A stretch of 64,000 nt of DNA, taken from NCBI RefSeq assembly GCF_963678635.1, contig NC_087062.1:246001-310000 (forward strand), read 5' to 3'. The position numbers and the translations under genes are program-made. The notes under the pieces are model-generated. The model had not been told where the DNA came from and searched no databases. It saw nothing but the letters and a program-made list of their open reading frames with translations. This DNA is from Symsagittifera roscoffensis (taxonomy: Eukaryota; Xenacoelomorpha; Acoela; Convolutidae). This document shows, piece after piece, positions 42,600 through 51,863 of the stretch. Positions within the stretch are counted from its first letter, which is position 1. Each line of letters starts with the position of its first letter.

Positions 42600-43829
42600 T
42601 TATCCAAATATGAGTATTTCTTGGGTTTCATTAGCATGTACTCTTTTGACTTCTGTCTCATCTCTTCTTGAGTCGGTGTGCTCTTTCGACTGTGTATAGT
42701 ACCTTGCTAACATTGTTCTCAAGTTGTCACTTTTCACTCCATCAATGAACTTTGAGGCGATGCTAAAGTTCCTTCTGTTTGTTGACTCTTCAGGATCACT
42801 CCTTCGTCTCAAGCTCTCAAGATTATCCAGAAACCGATTAAATGAATCATCGTCCCTTTGCCTTCTCTTTTCAAATCGCATCATCGCTTGGTGACCCTTC
42901 ATGCCTGACCCGAATCGATTCAACAGAATCTCGAAGATTTTGTCCGAAGTGTCGCGTTCCTCTTCCTTCTTTGCAACTACGCAGTTCAACGCCGTGCCTT
43001 CTAAGTTGCTGAGTATCGCTGTGCAGGCTTGTCTCTCGTCGTTCAAGTTTTCTTGCTCCAAATGTAATCTCATTACTTCTACCCAAGTATCAATGCATCC
43101 GTCTGAATCATCTTTGAATTCTTTCGGCTTATTGAAAGTTTTTCTGAATTTGCCACCTGCTCTGTCGCTCGAGTCAGTCTTCTTCGTGGCAAAGGCCTCT
43201 AGTGTCCTGTTCATCATCTCCAAGGTGCGCGCCCACGTCATGGCTTCCGGTCCCACGTTATTGTACGTCGTGGAATCTCCTGGGCCACTCGTCGTATTTG
43301 CGGTTCCACTTTTCATTATTGTCTTTGCGCCCCCCCCCCCCCCCCCCGGTGCTGTGCTCGCCGCATCCCGGGGCAATGGTAACGGTGTTGACTCCCGTTT
43401 GTTTCGTTGTGGTTCCACGAAATCAACTCTGTTACCTTGCGTTCGATCCGTTAACGGCCTGTCTTGTGATGTAGAGTTTCTCAAGATGGCATCTAGTTTT
43501 GCCTGTATGGCACATGAACTCTCATCCTGGTCCTTTCTCATTGTGTCCATTCTCGTTTCCAGACTCTCCAACTGACTGTTCATTTCTTGCTCTCCAACTG
43601 ACCGTTGCTTCATTTCTTGCATGTCTTTTTTGATGTTCTTATCTCGATCTTCGTCAGTGGCTTCTACCTTGTCTGACATCTGCTGAAGCTTTTCCTCTGT
43701 CGCCCTCGCCAGATTGAAGTAGTTGTCCAGGTACTCGTGTTTGTTGTATCTTAATTCTTTCTTTATCACCTCTCTATCCCCCTCGCTGTGCTTCAGTTTC
43801 TTGTCGATCTGATCTAGCTTTGCGATCAA
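42600..43829 (-). CDS. Element A: gag capsid with N-terminal coiled coil
   Basis: 409 residues. Residues 1-125 are a charged helix (DREVIKKELRYNKHEYLDNY; DEDRDKNIKKDMQEMKQRS) likely to form a coiled coil. A poly-Gly run is encoded by an 18-base C run at 43,330-43,347. Residues ~235-390 match the retrotransposon gag fold: GCIDTWVEVMRLHLEQENL, LEGTALNCVVAKKEEERD, ILLNRFGSGMKGHQAMMRFE and FIDGVKSDNLRTMLARYYT. It builds the virus-like particle. The frame shifts at 42,600-42,660 before the zinc knuckles. Element B has the same organisation at 53,230-54,594. Confidence 0.85.
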   Translation of the reverse strand: MIAKLDQIDKKLKHSEGDREVIKKELRYNKHEYLDNYFNLARATEEKLQQMSDKVEATDEDRDKNIKKDMQEMKQRSVGEQEMNSQLESLETRMDTMRKDQDESSCAIQAKLDAILRNSTSQDRPLTDRTQGNRVDFVEPQRNKRESTPLPLPRDAASTAPGGGGGGAKTIMKSGTANTTSGPGDSTTYNNVGPEAMTWARTLEMMNRTLEAFATKKTDSSDRAGGKFRKTFNKPKEFKDDSDGCIDTWVEVMRLHLEQENLNDERQACTAILSNLEGTALNCVVAKKEEERDTSDKIFEILLNRFGSGMKGHQAMMRFEKRRQRDDDSFNRFLDNLESLRRRSDPEESTNRRNFSIASKFIDGVKSDNLRTMLARYYTQSKEHTDSRRDETEVKRVHANETQEILIFG

Positions 43830-43905
43830 ATCGCCCAGTTCAAGAGGAGTTGTTGTTTCATGGTTAGGTGTTGCTCTATTGCTGGCTGCTGCCTGTTCAA
43901 CTTGG

Positions 43906-44430
43906 TCATCCTGTTGGTTGGCCTGTGTTGTTATCGTGAAAACTGTTCCAAAGGTTTTGCCTTTCTCGGCTTTCGGATTCTTCCGCCACTACGTCTCTCG
44001 ACTTCATTCCGACCATCATCGCTATCCTCTCTGTGAATGACGTTCTTTTTGCTTGAGACTCGTCCTTTACTGTTTCTGGCGTGCTGCCCGTCGTGTCCTC
44101 CCCAGTGTCAATCGGCGAGAATTTCATTGACTTCTGATTTTGTTCCTCTGCATTTGGCATCGGTGTCGAATCCGTTGTCTTCTTCTCCACCCCATCAACA
44201 CTCTGGTCTTGTGTTTCTAGGTCAGTCTCAATGGCGGTTTCCGTTTGTATCCCTCCAACGCCCTCTTTTGTCTTGTTCTCTTTTGAACTTCTTTTGTTGA
44301 CCAGCCTCACTGAAAAGTTCTTCCTTGTTATCCTTGGGCCAACCGTTGTCACTTTTCGCTGCGACGAGTTATGTTTTGTCTTTGACCCCGTAGCTCTTTT
44401 TTCAGTTATCGGTACCCTACTCCGTCTCAT
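43906..44430 (-). CDS. Element A: N-terminal gag segment
   Basis: 174 residues starting MRRSRVPITEKRATGSKTK, a basic N-terminus followed by an acidic Thr/Glu/Asp-rich region. A short block SFTERIAMMVGMKSRDVVAE resembles SFSKRVKSTFRNIIP-type text in element B (55,302-55,652). It is the first substantial frame after the leader, so it is probably the true gag start; a stop separates it from the 43,829 frame. Confidence 0.55.
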   Translation of the reverse strand: MRRSRVPITEKRATGSKTKHNSSQRKVTTVGPRITRKNFSVRLVNKRSSKENKTKEGVGGIQTETAIETDLETQDQSVDGVEKKTTDSTPMPNAEEQNQKSMKFSPIDTGEDTTGSTPETVKDESQAKRTSFTERIAMMVGMKSRDVVAEESESRERQNLWNSFHDNNTGQPTG

Positions 44431-44699
44431 GATTTTTATTTACACTTATTTCAATTTACAATATTACTATTTACAAAATTCTATTCTAAGGACAAAATTT
44501 TTGATAAGAAAAAAATGTAATAATAAAAAACCACGTTCCTATTCTTTTTGAGATTTATAAAATTTTTACTTATTCGTGATCCCAACAGAATCGGATCTAT
44601 CGCGATTTAACGTTCCGACTAGTCCTATCGCTTTTAATTTAGCGATTAGTTATTTCGACCTGTCTTAGGACCCTTCAGTACCGTGACACCACTTTTTTT

Positions 44700-45385
44700 G
44701 CCGTCCCAAGACCTCCCGGTACTGTCCCAACTCTTCTTTGTACTGTCCCAAGCTTTTTCTCTACTGTCCCAAGACTGTACTGTCCCAAGACTGTACTGTC
44801 CCAAGACTGTACGGTTCAAGACTGCACTGTCCCAAGACCACCGTCCCATGACTGTACTGTCCCAAGACCACTGTCCCAAAACTGTACTGTCCCAAGACCG
44901 TACTGTCCCAAGACCACTGTCCCAAGACCACTGTCCCAAGACTGTACTGTCCCAAAACCACTGTCCCAAGACCACTGTCCCAAGACTGTACCCTCCCAAG
45001 ACCACTGTCCCAAGACCGTACTGTCCCAAGACTGTACTGTCCAAAGACTGTACTGTCCCAAGACCACTGTCCCAAGTCTGTAGTGTACCAAGACTACTGT
45101 CCCAGGACCACTACCCAAAACTGTAGTGTCACAAGACTGCTGTCCCAAGACCACTGTCCCAAGACTGTACTGTCCCAAGACTGCTGTCCCATGACCACTG
45201 TCCCAAGACCACTGTCCCAAGACTGTACTGTCCCAAGACCGCACTGTCCCAAGACCGTCCCAAGACTTTACCGTCGAAAGACTGCACTGTCCCAAGACCG
45301 TCCCAAGACTGCACTGTCCCACGACAACTGTCCCAAGACCGTACTGTCCCAAGACTTCTTCGGTACTGTCCCAAGACTTTGCCCC
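44700..45385. repeat. Minisatellite, 14- and 16-base units (ctgtcccaagacca / ctgtcccaagactgta)
   Basis: Roughly forty units of ctgtcccaagacca or ctgtcccaagactgta alternate irregularly with a few single-base changes. They lie in the leader of element A between gag and the PBS. Because both unit lengths lack frequent stops, long artificial frames appear on both strands; these are not genes. Confidence 0.95.
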
Positions 45386-46850
45386 CAAGTGCCTGGATGG
45401 TAGGATTTCTTCTTTTTTGTTGTGGGGACTCTTGAACCACTGTATCTGGTACCTCCACTTGAGCTCTTGTAAAAAAATCTACCCAAAAACCCAATCTTAA
45501 GGGCCAAAAGCTTCAAATATTGACCCCTCTGTATTTATCTCCCCCTTGATATTTCGAAGCAAGTTGAAACCCAACTTGTTCGCAGGTATCTTGTGATCAC
45601 CTGTTCAATCAAAAACCAACACAAAAAATTTCTTTACCAAAACGTAAAAATTTAAACAGGAAAAATAATAAAAACAGAGGATGAACCACCTAAAATTCAA
45701 AGGTAACTGATGTCAACCTTTTTCCGAAAAAACGTCTGGTACCGGATTGCCATGCGTTTTCCTCCCCCCTGCTAGCCATCTTATGGGGTATCACAAAAAT
45801 TGTCTACTTCCCTTCCCCCCACCCGATCCGACCAGGGTGCCTACCTTAATTCGATCCTACAGTTGGATATCCGCTTCTTATAATTGACGCGTGTAAGATT
45901 CTAATGTAATTAAATCGACGATGTCGATTAATTAGTTACTCTAATGTGTCCTCCCTTTTTACAATTTACAACCGCCAACCTCTAACCTAACCAGCCCCAT
46001 TCTAACCTCCCCCCTCTTTAGCCCCCGTCTTAAGCCGAAAATTACCTTAAGCGCCGGGTGCTAAACCTCTTGAGAGAAAACCGTAGAAACCGTTTCCAGG
46101 CCTGCTTGTGCAAAAACGTTCCTCAAACCGGGGGATTCCGCTTATGCAATTTTACACTTATCTCCTATAATGTAATGTGGATTTTAACGATACCCGTTTT
46201 GACCAACTTGAGAAAACCCCTGCGCGTCCTCCTATTGTTGTTCTGGTTCCGTGCTGGTTGTCTCCTTGACGTGCGCTGCACTTGTCACCAGCACCACCTC
46301 CCCACTTGGCTGGTCGCCTCTTCCAGTCAAGTCTCCTAGTGGTTCAGCTTAATCCTTGTGAACCACTTTCCCAATCGGCTGGTCACCTCTTCCAGTCAAG
46401 TCTCCTAGTTGTCCAGCTAAGTTTCAAACTATCTGAAAACCCTTAACAACGCCCCACACTCGGGAAACGATCGGTCTTATCCAACAGTATGGGTATACTA
46501 TTCAATTAATATTATGGTTTGATCCAACTAATCTGGTGTCAAAGTCACTGTCATTATTGTTTTATAGTTTTGTTCCTTTTTCTAGTCTTTTTTGGTCTTT
46601 GTTTCGCTTTTTGTCTTTATGCTAGTGTTTTTGTTCCCCTAGTTACCCCCCCCCCCCTCCTATTCGGTTAGCTAAGCCTCTTTCGAAGAGCGTACCAGGA
46701 AGTTTTCTCGAGTTTTCTTAAAAAGCTATCACGGTATAACCGGAAGGTTTACACGTTACCGCTGAACCGTACCACCAGTACTCTAGAATGGGCATGTAGC
46801 CCGGAGCTGTGTCAAGTGGGTTCGACTCCGTAGTCATGATGTCGTAAAAA
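45386..46850 (-). other. Leader of element A between minisatellite and PBS
   Basis: No gene. It contains a 50-base phrase duplicated at 46,301-46,350 and 46,370-46,419 (ttggctggtcgcctcttccag type) with a period near 69, and a C run at 46,645-46,657. Parts next to the PBS resemble the leader of element B at 57,530-57,700. The length of more than 2 kb between LTR and gag is unusual for gypsy elements. Confidence 0.6.
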
Positions 46851-46865
46851 CACCCAGGAGCGCCA
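46851..46865 (-). other. Probable primer binding site of element A
   Basis: On the minus strand TGGCGCTCCTGGGTG begins with TGG, complementary to a tRNA CCA end, and lies 10 bases inside the 5' LTR. The identical 15-mer is found at the same place in element B (57,699-57,713) although the surrounding sequence differs. The tRNA species is not identified. Confidence 0.65.
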
Positions 46866-46875
46866 AAAAACACTA

Positions 46876-47764
46876 TGTAACAGTCGCCTACTTCGGACAC
46901 ATATGAGGCTTAAGAAAAATAGGCCCTATATCCATTGACTCAAGAGTCAGGGACACTATCTCTTGTGTTTTTCTACCTCAAAATGGTCGGAGCCAATTCG
47001 GTTCACTTTCGACATGAGACTAAAACCCGTTACAACTTAAGGGCCGCTACCAAAATACCCCCCACTCTAGAAAATAAGAACGTCCCCAAACTTAGGTCTC
47101 AAAATACCCAAAATACACGAACGCCTTTAAAAACAGGGTCGGAACAATCCGTGCAGTTACTTTTTGTTAGACAGTGGAACTTTGATCCATCTCAGATGGA
47201 TCAACCTAAAACTCGCCTTATCTCAACATAACAATCATAAAACACACTCAAGAAAAATAAATTGGGTACGTACATACTAGCACACTCGAGAATTAGAGGT
47301 AACTAAATTAGTAAGCAGCTCGAGAACTAGAGGTAACTAAATTAATAAGCATCTCGAGAATAATTGGGGAATTAATTTTGATTGAATAAGTTCTAATCGA
47401 ACAAGTTTTATCTCAAGAATTAAGTTTTGGTACTGGACCATTGGGACACTTCGGTTGTCCACCTTCCCAGTGAAGCTTCACTCCGGTCCAATTGAATCTC
47501 GGTTTTCTCGGTTTTCTGTATCAAGATAGGACAGCTCTACTCTCGTGTTACTTAGATGTCGGAAATTGCGAATAGCAATTTCCCGCTGTTTTATTTTGAC
47601 CACTTTCCCGCGATTGTAACTCGATCGTTGTGATCTTATTTTTCTGAGATTTTCATTTTTCGCGAGAAAGTTGAGCATGACAGGCTCAATTCGAATTTTC
47701 GAAAATTCCATTTAACCCCAAAATCATGTTCTCTCCAAACTTCCAAATATGACCGACTGGCACA
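46876..47764 (-). repeat. 5' LTR of element A (889 bp)
   Basis: Bounded by TGTAACAGTCGCC at 46,876 and gactggcaca at 47,764 (TG...CA on both strands). It is nearly identical to 27,596-28,399 over the shared part and related to 62,913-63,800 and, at its ends, to the LTRs of element B. No polypurine tract lies outside it at 47,765, which fits a 5' LTR of a minus-strand element. Confidence 0.9.
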
Positions 47765-47770
47765 ACTTAA

Positions 47771-48208
47771 CTAATATTTCTTATGTAAGTATACTTGTAT
47801 ATTGATATCAGAAAAAATTACGTGTATGAGCGCGTACAGTTCCCGAGGTTGCAGTCGTCCTCTGTTCGGATCGTACACTGCAAGCGAGAACTCCTTCACT
47901 TCCCTCTCCTCAAGGAAGTCTCTCAATCTCGTCAAGGACAAGACTAGGTTTTCCGAGTCCACGTGCCGTTTCTATGTCACCAAGAAGCATAGGTATTTTC
48001 CCGGTATTTGTGACGCTGCCGGAGGCAAGGCTGCTACGCCCCCTATTCCTGGTCTTTGCTTCCAAAGGAGCTCAATGTTCTTATATTCTCTCTTAAAATC
48101 TGCTGCTAACGCTGTCCCAAAACTCATATCTGCTGTGATTGCTATCGCACATGTTCTATTTGTGAGTATGAAATCGCTATCTGTTAGTACTATGTATTGA
48201 ATATTCAT
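47771..48208 (-). pseudogene. Macro domain (OARD1/ADP-ribose-binding type), one internal stop
   Basis: About 145 codons in a single frame with one TAG near 47,970. Order of macro-domain blocks: CAIAITADMSFGTALAADFK (first strand, Asp/Met-Gly loop, helix), NIELLWKQRPGIGGVAAL (helix then Gly turn), GKYLCFLVT (strand, as in IYYLITKK), VDSENLVLSLTRLRDFLEE (helix), FSLAVYDPNRGRLQPREL (substrate loop, in place of the usual PRIGxGLxxL) and FSDINIQVYL (last strand). Macro domains bind or hydrolyse ADP-ribose derivatives; in some RNA viruses they counter host ADP-ribosylation. The catalytic loop here is altered, so activity is uncertain. It lies directly downstream of the truncated integrase of element B. 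Confidence 0.7.
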
Positions 48209-48246
48209 TCGGTAAGTTAAAATATGACTAAACTACCCTCCCTATG

Positions 48247-49218
48247 TCAGGTTTCTTTGTTTCTTCGCCTGTTTCTGTTTTTAAGTCTCCTGTCCCTCTT
48301 ACTATTCTTAATTTTTTTTATCATTAAATTTTCAGTGTGGGTAAGTCCTACCCCCACTCCCCGGACAAAAATATCCATCGAAGTTCCCGTCGATTGCATA
48401 CCGGATATCAAGTCGAGGTTGGAAGCCGGAATGAGTAGTTGCCCTTCCTGGGCAGCCCAGGAAGGATCATCTCGTTCGGTTTTCCTGTATTTCATGCTTT
48501 CACGATCTACATCTTTGACCTGTTGGCATGACAGACACGCTGTTACCCACTTCTCACATGCTTTTTTCATTCCAAGCCACTCAAAGCGCTTCAGGATCCT
48601 CTGATACACCTTGTCGATCCCCTGATGGCCCACCTGATCATGCGACCTGAATAATAGTTCTGTCTGATAGAGTTGCGGCAACACTATCGCATTATATTTG
48701 TATAGGACTTTGTCTTCTCCTCTTTTCTTGCAAACCACAATTCCGTCCTTGTTCAAACATAACCTCCCCTCTTTCTGCATGAAATACTGTCTCAGAATAC
48801 GGTAACTGTCTTCTTCCAGGTCACCTTTGTCTGGTGCACCATTTTCTATCCACCTCTTCAGGTTGCTGGTAATGCGGTTATTTCTCTGCGCCTTTAGTAG
48901 GTCCACGAGTCTGTATCTCGCCTTCAAGTATGTCTTCATGGCCCTCATCTGACTATTCAGCTCATTGGGCTGGTGCGTGTCTTCTTCCATCTTAACGCAC
49001 CAAATGTTCGCCAACGGATGTGTTTCTTGTTTGAACGGCTGAAGATCAGTCCTGACTACCTCTTTTTGTGGCAACAGACTTATCGAACGTTTCGATACCG
49101 CTATTGTTTCCAAATCGTCCGCTGCGTTGTCAAAGACTCTTTCGCTTGGTATGAGGTAGCGATCACTGTCAGGGTCCTGGTACACCTCTCTATCCAGATC
49201 CCTTGCTCGAGTTTCCAC
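48247..49218 (-). pseudogene. Element B: integrase zinc-binding domain with catalytic core missing
   Basis: 323 residues. It begins in the acidic linker (YQDPDSDRYLIPSERVFDN), then EDSYRILRQYFMQKEGRL, then LLFRSHDQVGHQGIDKVYQR and TACLSCQQVKD (H-H-C-C). Where the catalytic core should start, the sequence changes to SWAAQEGQLLIPASNLDL and a basic end (KNSKRDRRLKNRNRRRNKET). No DDE residues are present. Either a deletion joined the zinc finger to downstream sequence or the core lay elsewhere. It is followed after 40 bases by the macro domain. Confidence 0.8.
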
Positions 49219-49235
49219 TAGTAGTGTGTGAATCG

Positions 49236-49541
49236 CTAGTTTTGACAGTTTGATCCCGAGCTCGAGTTCCTGTCTGAGTAGGTGTCAATTCCTGAGTTTC
49301 GGGAATTGTCATCTGTTGAATAGTCTGTGATGGAGTCTGCACCGTCCTCCAGATCATGTCTGTGCCTTCTTCGCATCCATCTGAACTCCCCGGACAAAAC
49401 TTTGTTCGCCAGGTCCTGTTTCTCGTCAGGAACTTTTTCATCTATCTCAGAGTCCCCGGACAAACTTCCTTGTCCCGGGTTTTGATCTTGAACTCGCCGG
49501 CTCCTCTTATCCTTCGTCTCCCCGGACAAACAATCTTGCAC
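49236..49541 (-). CDS. Element B: acidic linker with repeated LSG(E/D) motif
   Basis: 101 residues with CLSGETKDK, GSLSGDSEIDE and KVLSGEFRW, each LSG encoded by the same ttgtccgggga-type bases (49,386-49,399; 49,451-49,465; 49,516-49,532). It overlaps a second frame (49,190-49,441). It corresponds to the acidic part of the 383-residue frame of element A (ESGEW, KLSGKCEE). The same DNA word is the polypurine tract at the 3' LTRs. Confidence 0.55.
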   Translation of the reverse strand: MQDCLSGETKDKRSRRVQDQNPGQGSLSGDSEIDEKVPDEKQDLANKVLSGEFRWMRRRHRHDLEDGADSITDYSTDDNSRNSGIDTYSDRNSSSGSNCQN

Positions 49542-49547
49542 CAGTTT

Positions 49548-50210
49548 TCATTCAACCTTCTCACTTTTTCTATCTTGGTCCTCAAATGTAGCGGTTTTCT
49601 TTTGCGTATCGTTCCCCTGCTCTTTCCGACCGTATGAAGTACTCTTTAAAACCTCGTGGGGTATTGAGGATACTAGTTGCTGAACTATTGACCTACAATC
49701 CCTCTCGTTGTCTTTGTGTTGTCGTATTGACGGCATGATCTTCACCTTCTCACTGACTGTCAGTGATGCCATGGCTGCTGCCCACTCGGGGTCATCTCTG
49801 GTCACTTCTCTCTCTAACAATCCACACAGCATCCGCATTATTTGTGGTGTCACCTGCACCGTTTTATCCAATAATGAGAGGCTGTTTATGTTCATGCGAG
49901 AGAGTTCCTGCTGGACCAGCTTTGAGCGCAGCAACAGATCCAAGGGCACCTGGTCTTTCCCGGATAGAATCTTTATCTCGGATGCCTTCTCTACAGGTAA
50001 CTGAGGATGTCCTGGAATTGGATGTCCAGACTTGTCCAGCCATCTCGTCAATGGAAGCGCTTCATAAGTTTCCCTGTCCAGAAACGAGAACCCTTTCTTG
50101 ATTTCTGCCTGATTGGCTTGCTTCTGTTCCAATCTTTCATAGAACTCGGTTTTCTTGCTGAGGTTGCCAGCATCCTGGTGTTTGTCGCGTAACATGTGCT
50201 CGAGTATCAT
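49548..50210 (-). CDS. Element B: end of RNase H and linker
   Basis: 220 residues: LRDKHQDAGNLSKKTEFYER closes RNase H (HQDAGNLS where HxNADxLS is usual). KKGFSFLDRETYEALPLTRW, then SLSLLDKTVQVTPQIMRMLC, DPEWAAAMASLTVSEKVKI and LVSSIPHEVLKSTSYGRKEQ follow. It is homologous along its length to 38,663-39,295 in element A. Function of the linker is unknown. Confidence 0.7.
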   Translation of the reverse strand: MILEHMLRDKHQDAGNLSKKTEFYERLEQKQANQAEIKKGFSFLDRETYEALPLTRWLDKSGHPIPGHPQLPVEKASEIKILSGKDQVPLDLLLRSKLVQQELSRMNINSLSLLDKTVQVTPQIMRMLCGLLEREVTRDDPEWAAAMASLTVSEKVKIMPSIRQHKDNERDCRSIVQQLVSSIPHEVLKSTSYGRKEQGNDTQKKTATFEDQDRKSEKVE

Positions 50211-50213
50211 GTG

Positions 50214-51245
50214 CTAGCCATCCAATCTTACTATCCATCTACCAATATAACTCTGATCCATCGAGTTTGTCTTCAACCAGGATAACGCTCTGTTGTCCAC
50301 GAGTAACTTAAAGGGAGCACTCCCCAAGTATGCGCGGTACTTTTCCACGAATGTGACTACTGCAAACGTTTCTGCTTGTGGTGCACCATTTTTCATCTCA
50401 GTGCCACTCAAAATCTTGCTGCCATATGCAATAGGACGGAGAACCTATCTTCCACTCCATTCTTGCTCCTGATGCAATATTCCTGAGATGGCTGCTACCG
50501 ATGCGTCTGTGTCAAGAACATACATGCCCTTTTCTGTTGGCATTCCTAGCACTGGAGCTTCGCACAAATCCGGCGTTATGTTCTCAAAAGCAACTTGTGC
50601 TTCGTCGTTCCCTTCGAACTTCTTTCCTTTGTTGCACATCAGCATCTGCATTGGATACACCTTGTCTGCATATCCTTTTATGAACTCACGGTAATAATTG
50701 GCAAACCCTAGGAAGCTCATGAGTTGTGTGTCCGTTCTTGGAGCCTTCCAAGTCAACACAGCCTCTACTGCTTCCCGGTCCGGCCTCACACCATGCCTGT
50801 CCACCATCCTTCCCAGGTACTTGATCGAATCCTTAAGGATTTCACATTTCGATGGTTTGCACTTCGAACCTGCTCTTTTCATGCATCCAAAGACCTCATT
50901 GAGCCGATCAATGTGGTCTTCCAAGGTCGGTGTTGCTATGACTACGTCATCCACGTAACACAACACAATATTTCCGTACTTCTTTGTCACTCCGGGTAAA
51001 ACCTGAGCCATCAGTCTTTGAAAAGTGGCCGTTGCATTGCACACGCCGAAGGGTATCCTCTTCCACTGACACAACCCCAACTCGCACGCAAATCCGGTCT
51101 TTTCTCTATCTTTTTTCCACATAGGGACCTGCCAGAAGGCAGAACCAAAGTCCAATGTAGTGAAAAACTTGGCATCACCAAGTTTAGAGAGGCTCTCGTC
51201 TATTCGCGGTATCGAGTGCGCATCTTTTATCGTCACCGCGTTCAA
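50214..51245 (-). pseudogene. Element B: reverse transcriptase and RNase H
   Basis: Frame 50,445-51,245 (266 residues) has SIPRIDESLSKLGDAKFFTT, LDFGSAFWQVPM (motif A), KRIPFGVCNATATFQRLMA (motif B), IVLCYVDDVVIATP (intact catalytic YVDD), CEILKDSIKYLGRMVDRHG, FLGFANYYREF and VLDTDASVAAISGILHQEQE. A stop near 50,445 precedes 50,214-50,411 (FAVVTFVEKYRAYLGSAPFK; DNRALSWLKT), the second part of RNase H. The RT core is better preserved than in element A. Confidence 0.85.
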
Positions 51246-51257
51246 ATAACGAAAGTC

Positions 51258-51863
51258 TCAACAAAACCTTAGCGGCGCCCTTTTCTTCTTCGCCATTACC
51301 GCCCAGGGCAATTTCGAGGGTTCTATCATGTCGTATTCGAGCAGCATTTCGATCTCCGCTCGGTACGCTTCCGACTTATGTGGCGTCATTCGTCTTGTGC
51401 CTTCTCTGCGGGGAACGGCGCCGTCTTCAAGTTCGATTTCGTGTTCGACGAAGTTACAGCAACCGATATCCGCCTTATGTTTTGAAAACACATCTGCGTT
51501 CCGATTTAAAATTTCCCGCAGTAATTCAAAATCTCCCTCACCTATTTTCCATTTTAAGTGTTCTATCTCTGGCAAGACCAGTTTGTCAGATTCTAGTTCA
51601 TATGACAAGGGGCGTTCCGGAAAATTCGAGCTGCTCGATAAGCCGTCGTCCGTTTCGGATTTCATTGAAGACAATTTATGAATAGATTTCAATTCATTAA
51701 TCGTCTTCAAAATTTTATCTTTATTGGCATGATGGGGACAACCTTTCACACTATGTTTCTTCAAGTTTTTTGTCTCTTCATTGTCGGTCCTCATCAGCGA
51801 AGCGTAACCAAGCTTCTTTCCACGCTGGATTGAAACCGTGGTGTCCAGTGTGTTCAATAACAA
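51258..51863 (-). CDS. Element B: protease-RT linker and start of RT
   Basis: 201 residues with NADVFSKHKADIGCCNFVEH, then RRMTPHKSEAYRAEIEMLLE and WAVMAKKKRAPLRFC, where the frame shifts before the RT motif-A region. It is homologous to 40,361-40,816 in element A. It overlaps the end of the preceding spacer frame (51,778-51,972). Confidence 0.7.
   Translation of the reverse strand: MLLNTLDTTVSIQRGKKLGYASLMRTDNEETKNLKKHSVKGCPHHANKDKILKTINELKSIHKLSSMKSETDDGLSSSSNFPERPLSYELESDKLVLPEIEHLKWKIGEGDFELLREILNRNADVFSKHKADIGCCNFVEHEIELEDGAVPRREGTRRMTPHKSEAYRAEIEMLLEYDMIEPSKLPWAVMAKKKRAPLRFC

Larger units (their letters stand above)
27596..47764 (-). mobile_element. Element A: large LTR retrotransposon inserted in element B
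   Basis: The 5' LTR (46,876-47,764) and the truncated 3' LTR (27,596-28,399) are nearly identical over about 630 aligned bases (two differences by eye). Between them on the minus strand lie leader, gag, protease, RT, RNase H, part of integrase, then a long accessory region. About 20 kb remain, of which 2.2 kb is a tandem duplication and 1.1 kb an inserted transposon. Integrase is cut in its core at 37,524 and joined to accessory sequence. Near-identity of the LTRs means a recent insertion despite the rearrangements. Confidence 0.75.

Noticed and set aside
44700-45385. Repeat array considered as a CRISPR array
   Set aside because: The units are contiguous with no unique spacers of constant length, no cas genes are present, and the context is a eukaryotic retrotransposon leader.
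44646-45516. Several overlapping frames of 80-190 codons on both strands with Gly-Thr-Val-Leu or Ser-Gln-Asp repeats
   Set aside because: They are translations of the 14/16-base minisatellite; open frames on both strands are a by-product of the unit sequence.
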